Source: Aliiroseovarius sp.
GTDB lineage: Bacteria > Pseudomonadota > Alphaproteobacteria > Rhodobacterales > Rhodobacteraceae
Assembly (NCBI RefSeq): GCF_030148435.1
Contig: NZ_JASBTN010000066.1
Coordinates: forward strand, 1-64,000
Reading direction: 5' to 3'
DNA: 64,000 nucleotides
The notes beneath the pieces were generated by a model. That model was given only the letters and a program-made list of their open reading frames with translations, searched no databases and was not told the origin of the DNA. The translations under genes and the position numbers were made by a program. Below are positions 8,305-16,848 of the stretch, piece by piece; the stretch's first letter is position 1, and every line of letters starts with the position of its first letter.

Positions 8305-10848
8305 TTAAGCCTTCTTGGCCACCGCTTTCTTCTTCGGCGCCGCCTTCTTTCGCGCGGGCTTCTTCTTGGCGGCCTTCTCGGCGATCCAGCCCACGGCCAT
8401 CTCCATGGTCACGTCCTCGGGCTTCACGTCCTTCGGGATGGTCGCATTGACCTTTTCCCATTTCACGTAGGGTCCGTAACGCCCTTCCATGACATTGACC
8501 GGCCCGCCGCTGTCCGGGTGATCACCCAGTTCCTTCAGCGGTTTGGCCGCCGCGGATCGGCCCCGTCCCGGGTTGGCGCGTTTCTCGGCCAGCATTTCGA
8601 CCGCGCGGTTCATGCCGATCTCGAACACATCCGTCTGGTCCTTGAGGTTCACATAGACCGGTTTCGCCTCGCCTTCCGCCTGGTGCATGATATAGGGACC
8701 GAAGCGGCCGAAGTTCGATTTCACCTCGCCGCCTTCCGGGTGCATGCCCACGATACGCGGCAGCGACAGCAGGGTCAGCGCCTTTTCCAGCGTCATGTCA
8801 TCCTTGTCCCAACCCTTGGGCAGGGAGGCGCGCGGCGGTTTCTTGTTCTCGGGCGTGGGTTCGCCGCGCTGCACATAGGGGCCGAAACGGCCGGATTTCA
8901 GCCAGATCTCGTCGCCCGCATCCTCGCCCAGCACGCGTTCGTCGCCTTCCGCGCCTTCCCCGGCGATTGGACGGGTGTAGTTGCATTCCGGGTAATTGCC
9001 GCAGCCGACGAAGCCGCCGGTGCGCGAGGTCTTCAGGTGCAGTTGGCCGGTGCCGCATTTCGGGCAGATGCGCGGGTCCGACCCGTCCTCGCGCGGCGGG
9101 TAGAGCTGTGGGGCCAGCGCTTCGTCGAGCTTTGACAGCACTTCGGAAATCCGCAGCTCGGAGGTCTCGCCGATCGCCGCCGAGAAATCCCGCCAGAACC
9201 GGCTGAGCACATCCTTGTAGCCCATGTCGCCGGCCGAGATCTCGTCCAGCTCCTCTTCCAGGTTGGCGGTGAACTCGTACCCAACGTATTTGCGGAAAAA
9301 GTTCATCAGGAAGATGGTGACGATACGCCCCTTGTCCTCGGGGAACAGGCGGTTCTTGTCCTTGCGGACATATTCGCGGTCCTGGATCGTGGTAATCACG
9401 CTGGCATAGGTCGAGGGACGGCCGATGCCCAGCTCTTCCATTCGCTTGACCAGGGTCGCCTCGGTGTAACGCGGCGGCGGCTGGGTGAAATGCTGTTCGG
9501 GGCTGACCACGCGTTTCTCGGCCGCCTCGCCCTCCGTCAGCTGGGGCAGGCGTTTGTCGTCGTCATCAACCACGGAGTCGTCGCGGCCTTCCTCGTAGAC
9601 CTTCAGGAAGCCTTCGAACAGCACCACCTGGCCGGTGGCGCGCAGCACGACTTCACCGTCATCCGAGGCGATATCCACAGAAGTGCGTTCCAGCCGCGCC
9701 GAGGCCATCTGGCTTGCCAGGGTGCGTTTCCAGATCAGGTCGTAGAGCTTGCGTTGATCGGGCTCCAGCCGGGCCAGATCGGTTGCCGCGACGGTCATGT
9801 CCGTGGGGCGGATACATTCGTGCGCTTCCTGCGCGTTCTTCGCCTTGTTCTTGTAGATGCGCGGGCTGTCAGGCACGAATTCCGCGCCATAACGATCCTT
9901 GATCGCATCGCGCGCGGCGGTCACGGCTTCGGGGGCCATGTCGATCCCGTCGGTCCGCATATAGGTGATGTAGCCGGCCTCATAGAGGCGCTGGGCGGTC
10001 GACATCGTCTGACGCGCGCCGAAGCCGAACTTGCGGCTGGCTTCCTGTTGCAGGGTCGAGGTCATGAAGGGCGGCGAGGGGTTGCGTGCTGCCGGTTTCG
10101 CCTCGACCGATCTGACGGTCAGGTCGCGCGACCTGATCGCCTGCACTGCCATTTCGGCGGCGGTGGAGTTCTCAAGGTCGTAGCGTTCCAGCTTCTTGCC
10201 GGCCAGATGGGTCAGTCGCGCCTCGTATTCCTGGCCGCGCGGCGAGGTCAGAGCTGCCTTCACCGACCAGTATTCGCGGGCGTTGAAGGCTTCGATCTCC
10301 TGTTCACGTTCGACGATCAGGCGCAGGCAGACCGACTGCACACGACCGGCCGAGCGCGCGCCGGGCAGTTTGCGCCACAGAACCGGGCTCAGGTTGAAGC
10401 CGACCAGATAGTCCAGCGCACGGCGTGCCAGATAGGCGTCAACCAGATCCTGATCCACGCCGCGCGGGTTTTGCATCGCTTCGGTGACGGCGGATTTGGT
10501 GATCGCGTTGAAGACCACGCGGCTGACCGGCGTGTCCTTCTTCACCGCGCGCCGCTTGCGCAGCGCTTCCTCCAGGTGCCAGGAAATCGCTTCCCCCTCG
10601 CGGTCGGGGTCGGTGGCGAGGATCAGGTTGTTGTCGTCCTTCAGCGCGTCGGCGATGGCCTTGACGTGTTTGCGCGAGTCGTAGCCGACCTCCCAGGTCA
10701 TGTCGAACCCGTTGTCGGTGTCGACGGATCCGTCCTTCGCAGGCAGGTCGCGCACGTGCCCATAAGAGGCCAGCACCGTATAGTCCTTGCCCAGGTACTT
10801 GTTGATGGTTTTGGCCTTGGCCGGGCTTTCGACGACAACGACGGGCAT
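8305..10848 (-). CDS. topA: DNA topoisomerase I
   Basis: The 847-residue type IA topoisomerase relaxes negative supercoils by single-strand passage. The TOPRIM domain is at the N-terminus (VVVESPAKAKTINKYLG, then DPDREGEAISWHL). The catalytic tyrosine is about residue 296 in ITYMRTDG, with Gly where enteric enzymes have Ser, as is common in alphaproteobacteria. A single four-cysteine zinc finger (CPKCGTGQ...CGNYPECNY) and several TopA C-terminal repeats follow, and the protein ends in a Lys/Ala-rich tail that should bind DNA nonspecifically. It diverges from the helicase gene; dprA, its frequent neighbour, is not present here. Confidence 0.97.
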   Translation of the reverse strand: MPVVVVESPAKAKTINKYLGKDYTVLASYGHVRDLPAKDGSVDTDNGFDMTWEVGYDSRKHVKAIADALKDDNNLILATDPDREGEAISWHLEEALRKRRAVKKDTPVSRVVFNAITKSAVTEAMQNPRGVDQDLVDAYLARRALDYLVGFNLSPVLWRKLPGARSAGRVQSVCLRLIVEREQEIEAFNAREYWSVKAALTSPRGQEYEARLTHLAGKKLERYDLENSTAAEMAVQAIRSRDLTVRSVEAKPAARNPSPPFMTSTLQQEASRKFGFGARQTMSTAQRLYEAGYITYMRTDGIDMAPEAVTAARDAIKDRYGAEFVPDSPRIYKNKAKNAQEAHECIRPTDMTVAATDLARLEPDQRKLYDLIWKRTLASQMASARLERTSVDIASDDGEVVLRATGQVVLFEGFLKVYEEGRDDSVVDDDDKRLPQLTEGEAAEKRVVSPEQHFTQPPPRYTEATLVKRMEELGIGRPSTYASVITTIQDREYVRKDKNRLFPEDKGRIVTIFLMNFFRKYVGYEFTANLEEELDEISAGDMGYKDVLSRFWRDFSAAIGETSELRISEVLSKLDEALAPQLYPPREDGSDPRICPKCGTGQLHLKTSRTGGFVGCGNYPECNYTRPIAGEGAEGDERVLGEDAGDEIWLKSGRFGPYVQRGEPTPENKKPPRASLPKGWDKDDMTLEKALTLLSLPRIVGMHPEGGEVKSNFGRFGPYIMHQAEGEAKPVYVNLKDQTDVFEIGMNRAVEMLAEKRANPGRGRSAAAKPLKELGDHPDSGGPVNVMEGRYGPYVKWEKVNATIPKDVKPEDVTMEMAVGWIAEKAAKKKPARKKAAPKKKAVAKKA

Positions 10849-11072
10849 TCTTATCCTCTCGACTCACATCTGACCCGGTTCAAGGGCCGGGCGTTCTGAC
10901 GGGCTAGATGTGTCGGGAGGGGGCGGCTTGTCAATGGCCGCACTCCTTATAATAGGGGGGCTTTGGCCGCGCCCCCGTAGGGGGCGGGAAAAAACGCGAT
11001 TGTGCGGGCGGGGTGCGGAACATTCCCCGAACACCTCTTTTCACCCGGCCACCGGGTTGCTAAGGGTGGACC

Positions 11073-13535
11073 ATGAGCAGCCCCGATGATGACGACCTGA
11101 TCGATGCCGGCGATTCCCGCGTGCCCCTGTCGCAACGTGCGATGGGCATGGTGTCTGCGCGTGCGGATTTTCCCTATCTGGACGAGCTGAACCCGGCGCA
11201 ACGCGAGGCGGTCGAGGCGCTGGACGGGCCGGTCCTGATGCTGGCCGGTGCGGGGACCGGCAAGACCAAGGCGCTAATGGCTAGGATTGCGCATCTCATT
11301 GAGACCAAAAAGGCTTGGTCGAGCCAAATATTGGCGGTTACTTTCACAAACAAAGCCGCGCGTGAGATGAAGGACCGGCTGGAAAAAACTCCTTACAACC
11401 AGAAAGAACCCATCAGGTGGATGGGCACTTTCCACGCGCTTTCCGCCAAACTTCTACGTCGACATGCTGAGCTTGTCGGCCTCAAATCAAACTTTACCAT
11501 TCTCGACACTGATGACCAAATTCGGTTGCTGAAACAGCTTATTGTTGCGGAAAACATTGACGAAAAACGATGGCCCCCGCGCCTGTTGGCGGGCATTATT
11601 GATACATGGAAAAACCTTGCTTTAACACCAGACAAGGTTCCAGCCTCCGAAGCTGCCGCCTTCAATGAACGGGGCATCGAACTCTATGCCCAATATCAGG
11701 AGCGGCTGAAAAACCTTAACGCTACGGATTTTGGCGATCTCATTATGCATATGGTGTCGGTTTTTCAGAACAATGAAGATATTCTTCGAGGTTATCAACA
11801 GCGGTTCCGCTACATCCTTGTGGACGAATACCAGGACACAAACGTGGCCCAGTATATGTGGCTGCGCCTGCTGGCGGGCGGGCACAGGAACATCTGCTGC
11901 GTGGGCGATGACGACCAGTCGATCTATGGCTGGCGCGGCGCCGAAGTGGGCAATATCCTCAAGTTCGAAAAGGATTTTCCCGGCGCCAAGGTGGTGCGGC
12001 TTGAGCAGAACTACCGCTCGACCCCGCATATTCTGGGCGCGGCCTCGGGAGTCATTCGCGGCAACGAGAACCGGCTGGGCAAGGAACTCTGGACCGACAA
12101 GACCGACGGCGAAAAGGTCCGCCTGATCGGCCATTGGGACGGCGAAGAGGAAGCGCGCTGGGTTGGGGAAGAGATCGAGGCCCTGCAGCGCGGTACGCGC
12201 GGCATGGCGCCGAAATCATTGGACGATATGGCGATCCTCGTCCGCGCCAGCCACCAGATGCGCGCGTTTGAGGACCGGTTCCTGACCATCGGCCTGCCCT
12301 ATCGCGTGATCGGCGGTCCGCGTTTCTATGAGCGGATGGAGATCCGCGATGCCATGGCCTATTTCCGCCTTGCGGTCAGCCAGGACGACGACCTGGCCTT
12401 CGAGCGTATCGTCAACACGCCCCGCCGGGGGCTCGGCGACAAGGCGGTGCAGACGATCCAGATGACCGCGCGCCAGAACGGTGTCTCGCTGGTCGAAGGC
12501 GCGCGAATCTGCGCCTCGGACGGGCTGATCAAGGGCAAGGGCGGCAAATCGCTTGGCCAACTGGTGGCGCAGCTGGATCGTTGGGCCGCCATCGTGCACC
12601 TGCACGCGCAGCCTGCGACCGACGATGATGCCGTGGTGGAGGACGACGGCACGCCGATGCTGAACCTCGGCGACCTGCCGGCCGACCTGCCCAAGACCCA
12701 TATCGAACTGGCCGAGGTCATTCTGGACGAAAGCGGCTACACCGCCATGTGGCAGAACGACAAGACGCCTGAGGCGCCCGGACGGCTGGAGAACCTCAAG
12801 GAGCTGGTCAAGGCCCTGGAAAGCTTTGAGAATCTGCAAGGGTTCCTGGAGCACGTCAGTCTGATTATGGACAATGACTCCGAGGAGGCCGAGGAGAAGG
12901 TCACGATCATGACGCTCCACGCCGCCAAGGGTCTGGAATACCCCGCCGTCTTCCTGCCGGGCTGGGAGGACGGGCTGTTCCCGTCACAACGCTCGATGGA
13001 TGAAACCGGCCTGAAGGGGCTCGAAGAGGAACGCCGGCTGGCCTATGTCGGCATTACCCGCGCCGAGGAGGTCTGCACCATTTCTTTCGCTCAGAACCGC
13101 CTGGTTTATGGCCAATGGCAGAGCCAGCTGCCCTCGCGTTTCATCGACGAACTGCCGGAGGAACACGTCGTGGTGGTTCCGTCCTCCTCGGGTCTCTACA
13201 GGAACATGTCAGGCGGGGGCGGCGGTCCTTCGCAACTGGAAGAACGCGCCCACCGCGCGGATGCCTACAATTCGCCGGGTTGGAAACGCATGTCCCGGAA
13301 AGGCGGCCTGCGTCGCAAATCTCCGCCGAACGAGGGGCGCAACGTGGTGATCGACCTGGAGGCGGTCAGCGCTTTTACCGCTGGCGACCGGGTGTTTCAC
13401 ACCAAGTTCGGTTATGGCACGGTGATGGAGATCGAAGGCGACAAGCTGGACATCGAGTTCGACAAGGCCGGGGCCAAGAAAGTCGTCGCGAAATTCATCG
13501 TGCCCGCGGCCAAGGCGGGCGACGTGCCCTTCTGA
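11073..13535 (+). CDS. uvrD: UvrD/PcrA-type superfamily 1 DNA helicase
   Basis: The 820-residue 3'-5' helicase acts in nucleotide excision and mismatch repair. Walker A is GAGTGKTK (residues 59-66) and motif II is DEYQD (251-255). QSIYGWRGA, the late VTIMTLHAAKGLEYPAVFLPG motif and YVGITRAE follow. The C-terminus has an acidic, Gly-rich linker and a Tudor-like region (FHTKFGYGTVMEIEGDKLDIEFD). Codons from about 68 to 259 are much more AT-rich than the rest, suggesting intragenic recombination with a donor allele; the frame is intact and the motifs are kept, so the product should work. Confidence 0.95.
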   Translation: MSSPDDDDLIDAGDSRVPLSQRAMGMVSARADFPYLDELNPAQREAVEALDGPVLMLAGAGTGKTKALMARIAHLIETKKAWSSQILAVTFTNKAAREMKDRLEKTPYNQKEPIRWMGTFHALSAKLLRRHAELVGLKSNFTILDTDDQIRLLKQLIVAENIDEKRWPPRLLAGIIDTWKNLALTPDKVPASEAAAFNERGIELYAQYQERLKNLNATDFGDLIMHMVSVFQNNEDILRGYQQRFRYILVDEYQDTNVAQYMWLRLLAGGHRNICCVGDDDQSIYGWRGAEVGNILKFEKDFPGAKVVRLEQNYRSTPHILGAASGVIRGNENRLGKELWTDKTDGEKVRLIGHWDGEEEARWVGEEIEALQRGTRGMAPKSLDDMAILVRASHQMRAFEDRFLTIGLPYRVIGGPRFYERMEIRDAMAYFRLAVSQDDDLAFERIVNTPRRGLGDKAVQTIQMTARQNGVSLVEGARICASDGLIKGKGGKSLGQLVAQLDRWAAIVHLHAQPATDDDAVVEDDGTPMLNLGDLPADLPKTHIELAEVILDESGYTAMWQNDKTPEAPGRLENLKELVKALESFENLQGFLEHVSLIMDNDSEEAEEKVTIMTLHAAKGLEYPAVFLPGWEDGLFPSQRSMDETGLKGLEEERRLAYVGITRAEEVCTISFAQNRLVYGQWQSQLPSRFIDELPEEHVVVVPSSSGLYRNMSGGGGGPSQLEERAHRADAYNSPGWKRMSRKGGLRRKSPPNEGRNVVIDLEAVSAFTAGDRVFHTKFGYGTVMEIEGDKLDIEFDKAGAKKVVAKFIVPAAKAGDVPF
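11274..11850 (+). other. AT-richer, probably imported tract inside the helicase gene
   Basis: Counted by hand, 60-base lines starting at 11461, 11521 and 11761 contain 27, 29 and 24 G+C, against 41 of 60 for the line at 12241 in the same gene. Codons rare in the neighbours (CTA, TTA, ATT, AAA, CAA, AAT) appear throughout. The edges fall just after Walker A and just after motif II, both highly conserved, as expected where homologous recombination resolves. Confidence 0.7.
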
Positions 13536-13647
13536 CGCCGTGCCATGGGAGCGCCCCTTTCGAGATCCACATGAATTCGCAGGTGCGTAAACCTGTCCTT
13601 AGCTGTTTTTCGCCATCCTCCCTTTCAGCAAGTGTGGGGATGCGCGC

Positions 13648-14661
13648 ATGGCAATCGAAGCTGCAGACAGCCAGTTCAGCGTTGCGACTGGCGGGAATGT
13701 GAATACCTCCGGCGGGTCCAGCGCCTTCGACGGGCCGCCATCGGACACGACCGGCCTGAACGTGACGCCGAACGCAGGCGATCCGAGCCCCTATCAGTTC
13801 ACTCCCGGCGAAACCTACGACCTGGAATATACCGACCCTTCGGGAAAAACCGTGACCTTGGAGGATGCCGGGGTTTTGCGCTCGGACACCTACAGCGGTG
13901 GCGTGAATGTCGTTGTGTTCGAGGGCGAGGATCAGGATGGCAACACGGTGCAGGTCTGCTGGGCGCCGGACTATGACCTTCAGGGCTGGTATGACCAGGC
14001 GGAGGACCGGGGGACGCCGCGCTTCTACACGGCGGATCAGCTTGGCACGACCTATGGTCATGTCTGCCTTGCCGCCCGGACGTTGATCGAAACCCCGCGC
14101 GGGGCGGTGCAGATCGCGGATCTTCGGCGGGGTGACAGGGTTGTCACCCTGGATGGCCCCTCCGAGCCGGTGACATGGATCGGGCGCCGTCAGGTGGCCG
14201 GGATTGGCCCGGCGGCACCGATACGCTTTGCGCCGGGAGCGATCGGAAACCACCGCCCGCTGCGCCTGTCCGGTCAGCACCGGGTGCTGCTGGTCCATCC
14301 GCTGGCCGATCTGCTGTATGACAGTTCCGAAGTACTTGTCCCGGCGAAGTCCCTGATCAACGGCGATACGATCCGTTGCGAACCCTGCCCTCAAGTCACC
14401 TGGATGAATCTGGCGACATCCTCCCACGCGCTGATCCGCGCCGAAGGCGCCGCGGTGGAAACGCTCTGGCTGGGCGAGGTGGCGCGCAATGTGCTGGGGG
14501 AGGCCGGGCAGATCGCGGCCAACTATCCCGACCTGTCCGGCGCCGGGCGTCCCGACCAGCTGTCGGTGCGCCCGATGCTGCGCCACCGGGAGGCATTGGA
14601 GCTACTGTCCCTGATCCACGGGCGCGACCTGCGCCCGGCGCGGCAGCTCTCGTTGCTGTAA
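13648..14661 (+). CDS. Hint-domain protein, probably exported
   Basis: The 337-residue protein has no classical signal peptide. Its N-terminal 135 residues are low in charge and rich in Gly, Thr and Asp. A Hint_2 (hedgehog/intein-like) domain starts at CLAARTLIETPRGAVQIADLR (about residue 140), and its conserved SGQHRVLL block follows near residue 208. Such proteins are common in Rhodobacterales, often many paralogues per genome, and are thought to be secreted and self-processing; the start cysteine of the Hint fold is present. No partner gene is adjacent, and it converges on the hairpin array. Confidence 0.75.
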   Translation: MAIEAADSQFSVATGGNVNTSGGSSAFDGPPSDTTGLNVTPNAGDPSPYQFTPGETYDLEYTDPSGKTVTLEDAGVLRSDTYSGGVNVVVFEGEDQDGNTVQVCWAPDYDLQGWYDQAEDRGTPRFYTADQLGTTYGHVCLAARTLIETPRGAVQIADLRRGDRVVTLDGPSEPVTWIGRRQVAGIGPAAPIRFAPGAIGNHRPLRLSGQHRVLLVHPLADLLYDSSEVLVPAKSLINGDTIRCEPCPQVTWMNLATSSHALIRAEGAAVETLWLGEVARNVLGEAGQIAANYPDLSGAGRPDQLSVRPMLRHREALELLSLIHGRDLRPARQLSLL

Positions 14662-14678
14662 CCCCACATCCGAAAACG

Positions 14679-14719
14679 AAAAAAAACGGCGACGCCCGGG
14701 AGGAGGTGGGCGCCGCCGT
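14679..14719 (-). terminator. Intrinsic terminator closing the hairpin array
   Basis: Left arm 14686-14697 and right arm 14708-14719 form a 12-bp stem with one mismatch around the loop ACCTCCTCCC. Eight T residues (14679-14686 on the complementary strand) follow on the minus strand. The terminator itself carries the same loop motif as the rest of the array and shows that the array is transcribed from the DUF1127 side. Confidence 0.88.
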
Positions 14720-15134
14720 TCTTCATGTGCCGTGGCGCCCAGGGAGGAGGAGAGGGCGCTCCGGCGTCCCGCTTCGCCCCAGGGAGGAGGAGAGGGCCTT
14801 GCGGTATCTGTTGAGCGGCGGGCCAGGGAGGAGGAGAGGCCCGCCGCCAATCCGATCACCCCAGGGAGGAGGAGGGGCGTCGGTATCTGTTGAGCGGCGG
14901 GGCCAGGGTGGCGGAGCGGCCCCGCCGCCAATCCGAACGACCCAGGGAGGAGGAGAGGGCCTTCGGTATCCGGTACGGCGGGATCTGGGAGGAGGTAGAT
15001 CCCGCCGCCAGTCTCAGACGCCCCAGGGAGGAGGAGGGGGCATCCGATCTTGGAATTCTGTGCGGCGGGACCAGGGAGGAGGAGAGGTCCCGCCGACAAT
15101 CACGGGCGTGTCTGGGAGGAGGTAGAAACGCCCG
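14679..15134 (-). ncRNA. Array of eleven CCTCCTCCC-loop hairpins (CcsR/cuckoo-like sRNAs)
   Basis: Eleven stem-loops lie head to tail, the first 12 nt after the DUF1127 stop codon. Loops start at 14698, 14741, 14781, 14825, 14863, 14905, 14944, 14986, 15025, 15073 and 15113. Ten loops read CCTCCTCCC on the minus strand; the one at 14905 is changed to CCGCCACCC. Stems differ in sequence but still pair: perfect 10- to 11-bp stems flank the loops at 14825, 14905, 14986 and 15073. Strong and weaker hairpins alternate, giving a two-hairpin unit of about 82 bp. This matches the known CcsR RNAs of Rhodobacter, which are cut from a DUF1127 mRNA and resemble the anti-Shine-Dalgarno sequence. Eleven hairpins is more than I know for that locus. 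Confidence 0.85.
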
Positions 15135-15145
15135 ATCCGTGTTCC

Positions 15146-15361
15146 TTACTTGCCGTAGGCGGCGTGCCAGGCGATATGCCGGATCTCGCTACGGGTGATG
15201 CCCAGGTCGGCCAGTTCGCGGCCGGACAGTTGGTTCCGTTCGCGTACGGTTCCGGTGAACAGCCTGCGCTGGGCGCGGGCCGCTTGCAGCTGCTTCCAAA
15301 GGGCGGTCAGCCGGTCGGCGACACGGGTTTCGGAAGTGTTGTATTCGGTTGCGTAAGCCAT
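15146..15361 (-). CDS. DUF1127 small protein (CcaF1-like)
   Basis: The 71-residue basic protein has the DUF1127 pattern: a helical N-terminal part (LTALWKQLQAARAQRR) and a conserved C-terminal RNQLSGRELADLGITRSEIRHIA. In Rhodobacter sphaeroides the equivalent small protein is encoded just upstream of the CcsR RNAs and binds RNA. The same arrangement here, with hairpins starting 12 nt after the stop, strongly suggests one transcript carrying both protein and small RNAs. In Rhodobacter this unit responds to stress through RpoH-type sigma factors; I could not identify such a promoter with confidence here. Confidence 0.88.
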   Translation of the reverse strand: MAYATEYNTSETRVADRLTALWKQLQAARAQRRLFTGTVRERNQLSGRELADLGITRSEIRHIAWHAAYGK

Positions 15362-15706
15362 GGGCTCTCTCGTTCTCTTGTCGGGTGCGCACTGGGCGCA
15401 GAGGGTCTGGTAGCGCTAGCGTGTTGCGCTGTTGAGAAGAAAATGGGGGCTATGCTGCAGATGCACAATCCCGGAAAAGAGAAATGCTGCTATGCAGAAA
15501 ATGCATGCCTTCATTTGACCCAAGGTCATGTGATTTCAGCGGGTTAACCTGTCGCTTTTCGCACGTGAAACGCCGCATATTCGGGCAGGGTGCCGCATGC
15601 TGTGGCATCTTGCCTCGGGCATTTGGTCGCGTGGGCTTGTTCTTGATGCAAAAGGCGGCAAGTAATGGCGCACGAACAGGCAGCTTGATATGGCACGGAG
15701 AAAATC
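15362..15706. promoter_or_regulatory. Divergent promoter region with a 17-bp direct repeat
   Basis: This 345-bp spacer separates the DUF1127/sRNA unit from apbC. Two direct repeats of the form GCTATGC-N5-ATGCA lie at 15449-15465 and 15489-15505, exactly 40 bp apart, or about four helical turns, and 88-144 bp upstream of the DUF1127 start. They look like a regulator-binding pair for that transcript. CCTTGGGTC on the minus strand near 15520 is a possible -35 element, without a convincing -10. The apbC side has only a ribosome-binding site (GGAG near 15695). Confidence 0.5.
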
Positions 15707-16780
15707 ATGACCCGCACAAAAGACTCGATCATGGATGTCCTGGCGACGGTGTCGTTGCCCGATGGGGGCGACCTGGCCTCGCGCGACATGATTCGAGCGC
15801 TGAAAGTCGAGGGCGGCGTGGTGAGTTTCGTGATCGAAGCGCCCAGCCCCGACCTGGCCGCCCGCATGGAACCGCAGCGTCATGCCGCCGAAGCCGCTGT
15901 GGCCGCGATGGACGGGGTCGAGAAGGTGACGGTGATCCTGACCGCTCATGGTGCGGCGCCGGCGAAACAGCCGCCGCAGCTGAAGGTGGGCGGCCATGCA
16001 AAGCCCCAGGCCGGCCCCGAAGCGGTGCAGGGCGTGAGCAACATCCTCGCCGTGGCCTCGGGCAAGGGCGGGGTGGGGAAATCGACGCTCAGCTCGAACC
16101 TGGCCGTTGCGCTGGCCAAACAGGGCCGCAAGGTCGGCATTCTTGACGCCGACATCCTGGGCCCGTCGCAGCCGCGCATGATGGGCAACGACACCAAGCC
16201 GCGCACCACGCCGGACGGCAAGGCGATGGTCCCGGTCGAGGCGCACGGGGTCAAGATGATCTCGATCGGCCTGTTGATCGACCCGGACCAGTCCGTGGTC
16301 TGGCGCGGCCCGATGCTGATCGGCGCGCTGCAGCAGCTGCTGTTCCAGGTCGACTGGGCGCCGCTTGACGTGCTGATCGTCGATCTGCCGCCGGGCACCG
16401 GCGATGTGCAACTGACCCTGAGCCAGAAAACCAGCCTGACCGGCGCGCTGGTGGTCTCGACCCCGCAGGACGTGGCGCTGCTGGACGCCAAGAAGGCGAT
16501 CGACATGTTCGGCAAGGTGGGTGTGCCGGTGCTGGGTCTGATCGAGAACATGTCCACCTATGTCTGCCCCAGCTGCGGGCACGAAGCCCATCTGTTCGGC
16601 CATGGCGGCGTGCGCGCCGAGGCCGACGCGCTGGGCCTGCCCTTCCTGGGCGAGATTCCCCTGTCGCTGGATGTGCGTCTGGCCGGGGACGAGGGCACGC
16701 CGATCGCCGCAGGCGAGGGGGCCGAGGCGGAGGCCTATGCCAGGCTGGCTGCCGGGCTGGTGGCCCAGGGCGTCGCCTGA
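15707..16780 (+). CDS. apbC: Iron-sulfur carrier protein ApbC/Mrp (NBP35-type ATPase)
   Basis: The 357-residue cytoplasmic P-loop ATPase binds and delivers [4Fe-4S] clusters to apo-proteins. The N-terminal MIP18-like domain (about 1-100) is followed by the deviant Walker [10 protein letters not shown] (about 118-126) and the CPSC motif with Cys287 and Cys290 that bridges the cluster at the dimer interface. Length is normal. GGAG 6 nt upstream supports the ATG at 15707. A strong terminator follows, so it is a single-gene unit. Cluster supply is relevant to the complex I operon at 52-64 kb, but no direct link is shown. Confidence 0.93.
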   Translation: MTRTKDSIMDVLATVSLPDGGDLASRDMIRALKVEGGVVSFVIEAPSPDLAARMEPQRHAAEAAVAAMDGVEKVTVILTAHGAAPAKQPPQLKVGGHAKPQAGPEAVQGVSNILAVASGKGGVGKSTLSSNLAVALAKQGRKVGILDADILGPSQPRMMGNDTKPRTTPDGKAMVPVEAHGVKMISIGLLIDPDQSVVWRGPMLIGALQQLLFQVDWAPLDVLIVDLPPGTGDVQLTLSQKTSLTGALVVSTPQDVALLDAKKAIDMFGKVGVPVLGLIENMSTYVCPSCGHEAHLFGHGGVRAEADALGLPFLGEIPLSLDVRLAGDEGTPIAAGEGAEAEAYARLAAGLVAQGVA

Positions 16781-16804
16781 CCTCTACTCTATATGAGCTC
16801 GGAA

Positions 16805-16830
16805 GCCCCGGTCCTTGCGCCGGGGTTTTT
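16805..16830 (+). terminator. Rho-independent terminator after apbC
   Basis: CCCCGG (16806-16811) pairs with CCGGGG (16820-16825), followed by five T residues. It separates apbC from the long mraZ leader. Confidence 0.88.
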
Positions 16831-16848
16831 CAGTTCCACGGGAAAATA

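Noticed and set aside
10928-10953. TATAAT with TTGTCA upstream of the helicase gene as a strong promoter
   Set aside because: The spacer is only 14 nt, too short for a normal sigma-70 promoter; the TATAAT may be real but the -35 is not convincing.
13648-14661. Hint-domain protein as an intein or homing endonuclease
   Set aside because: No flanking extein gene or endonuclease motif; the domain is of the secreted Hint_2 type common in this order.
14679-15134. CRISPR-like regular repeats
   Set aside because: The regular GGGAGGAGG blocks look like direct repeats, but they are 9-13 bp loops inside variable complementary stems, with no unique spacers and no cas genes.
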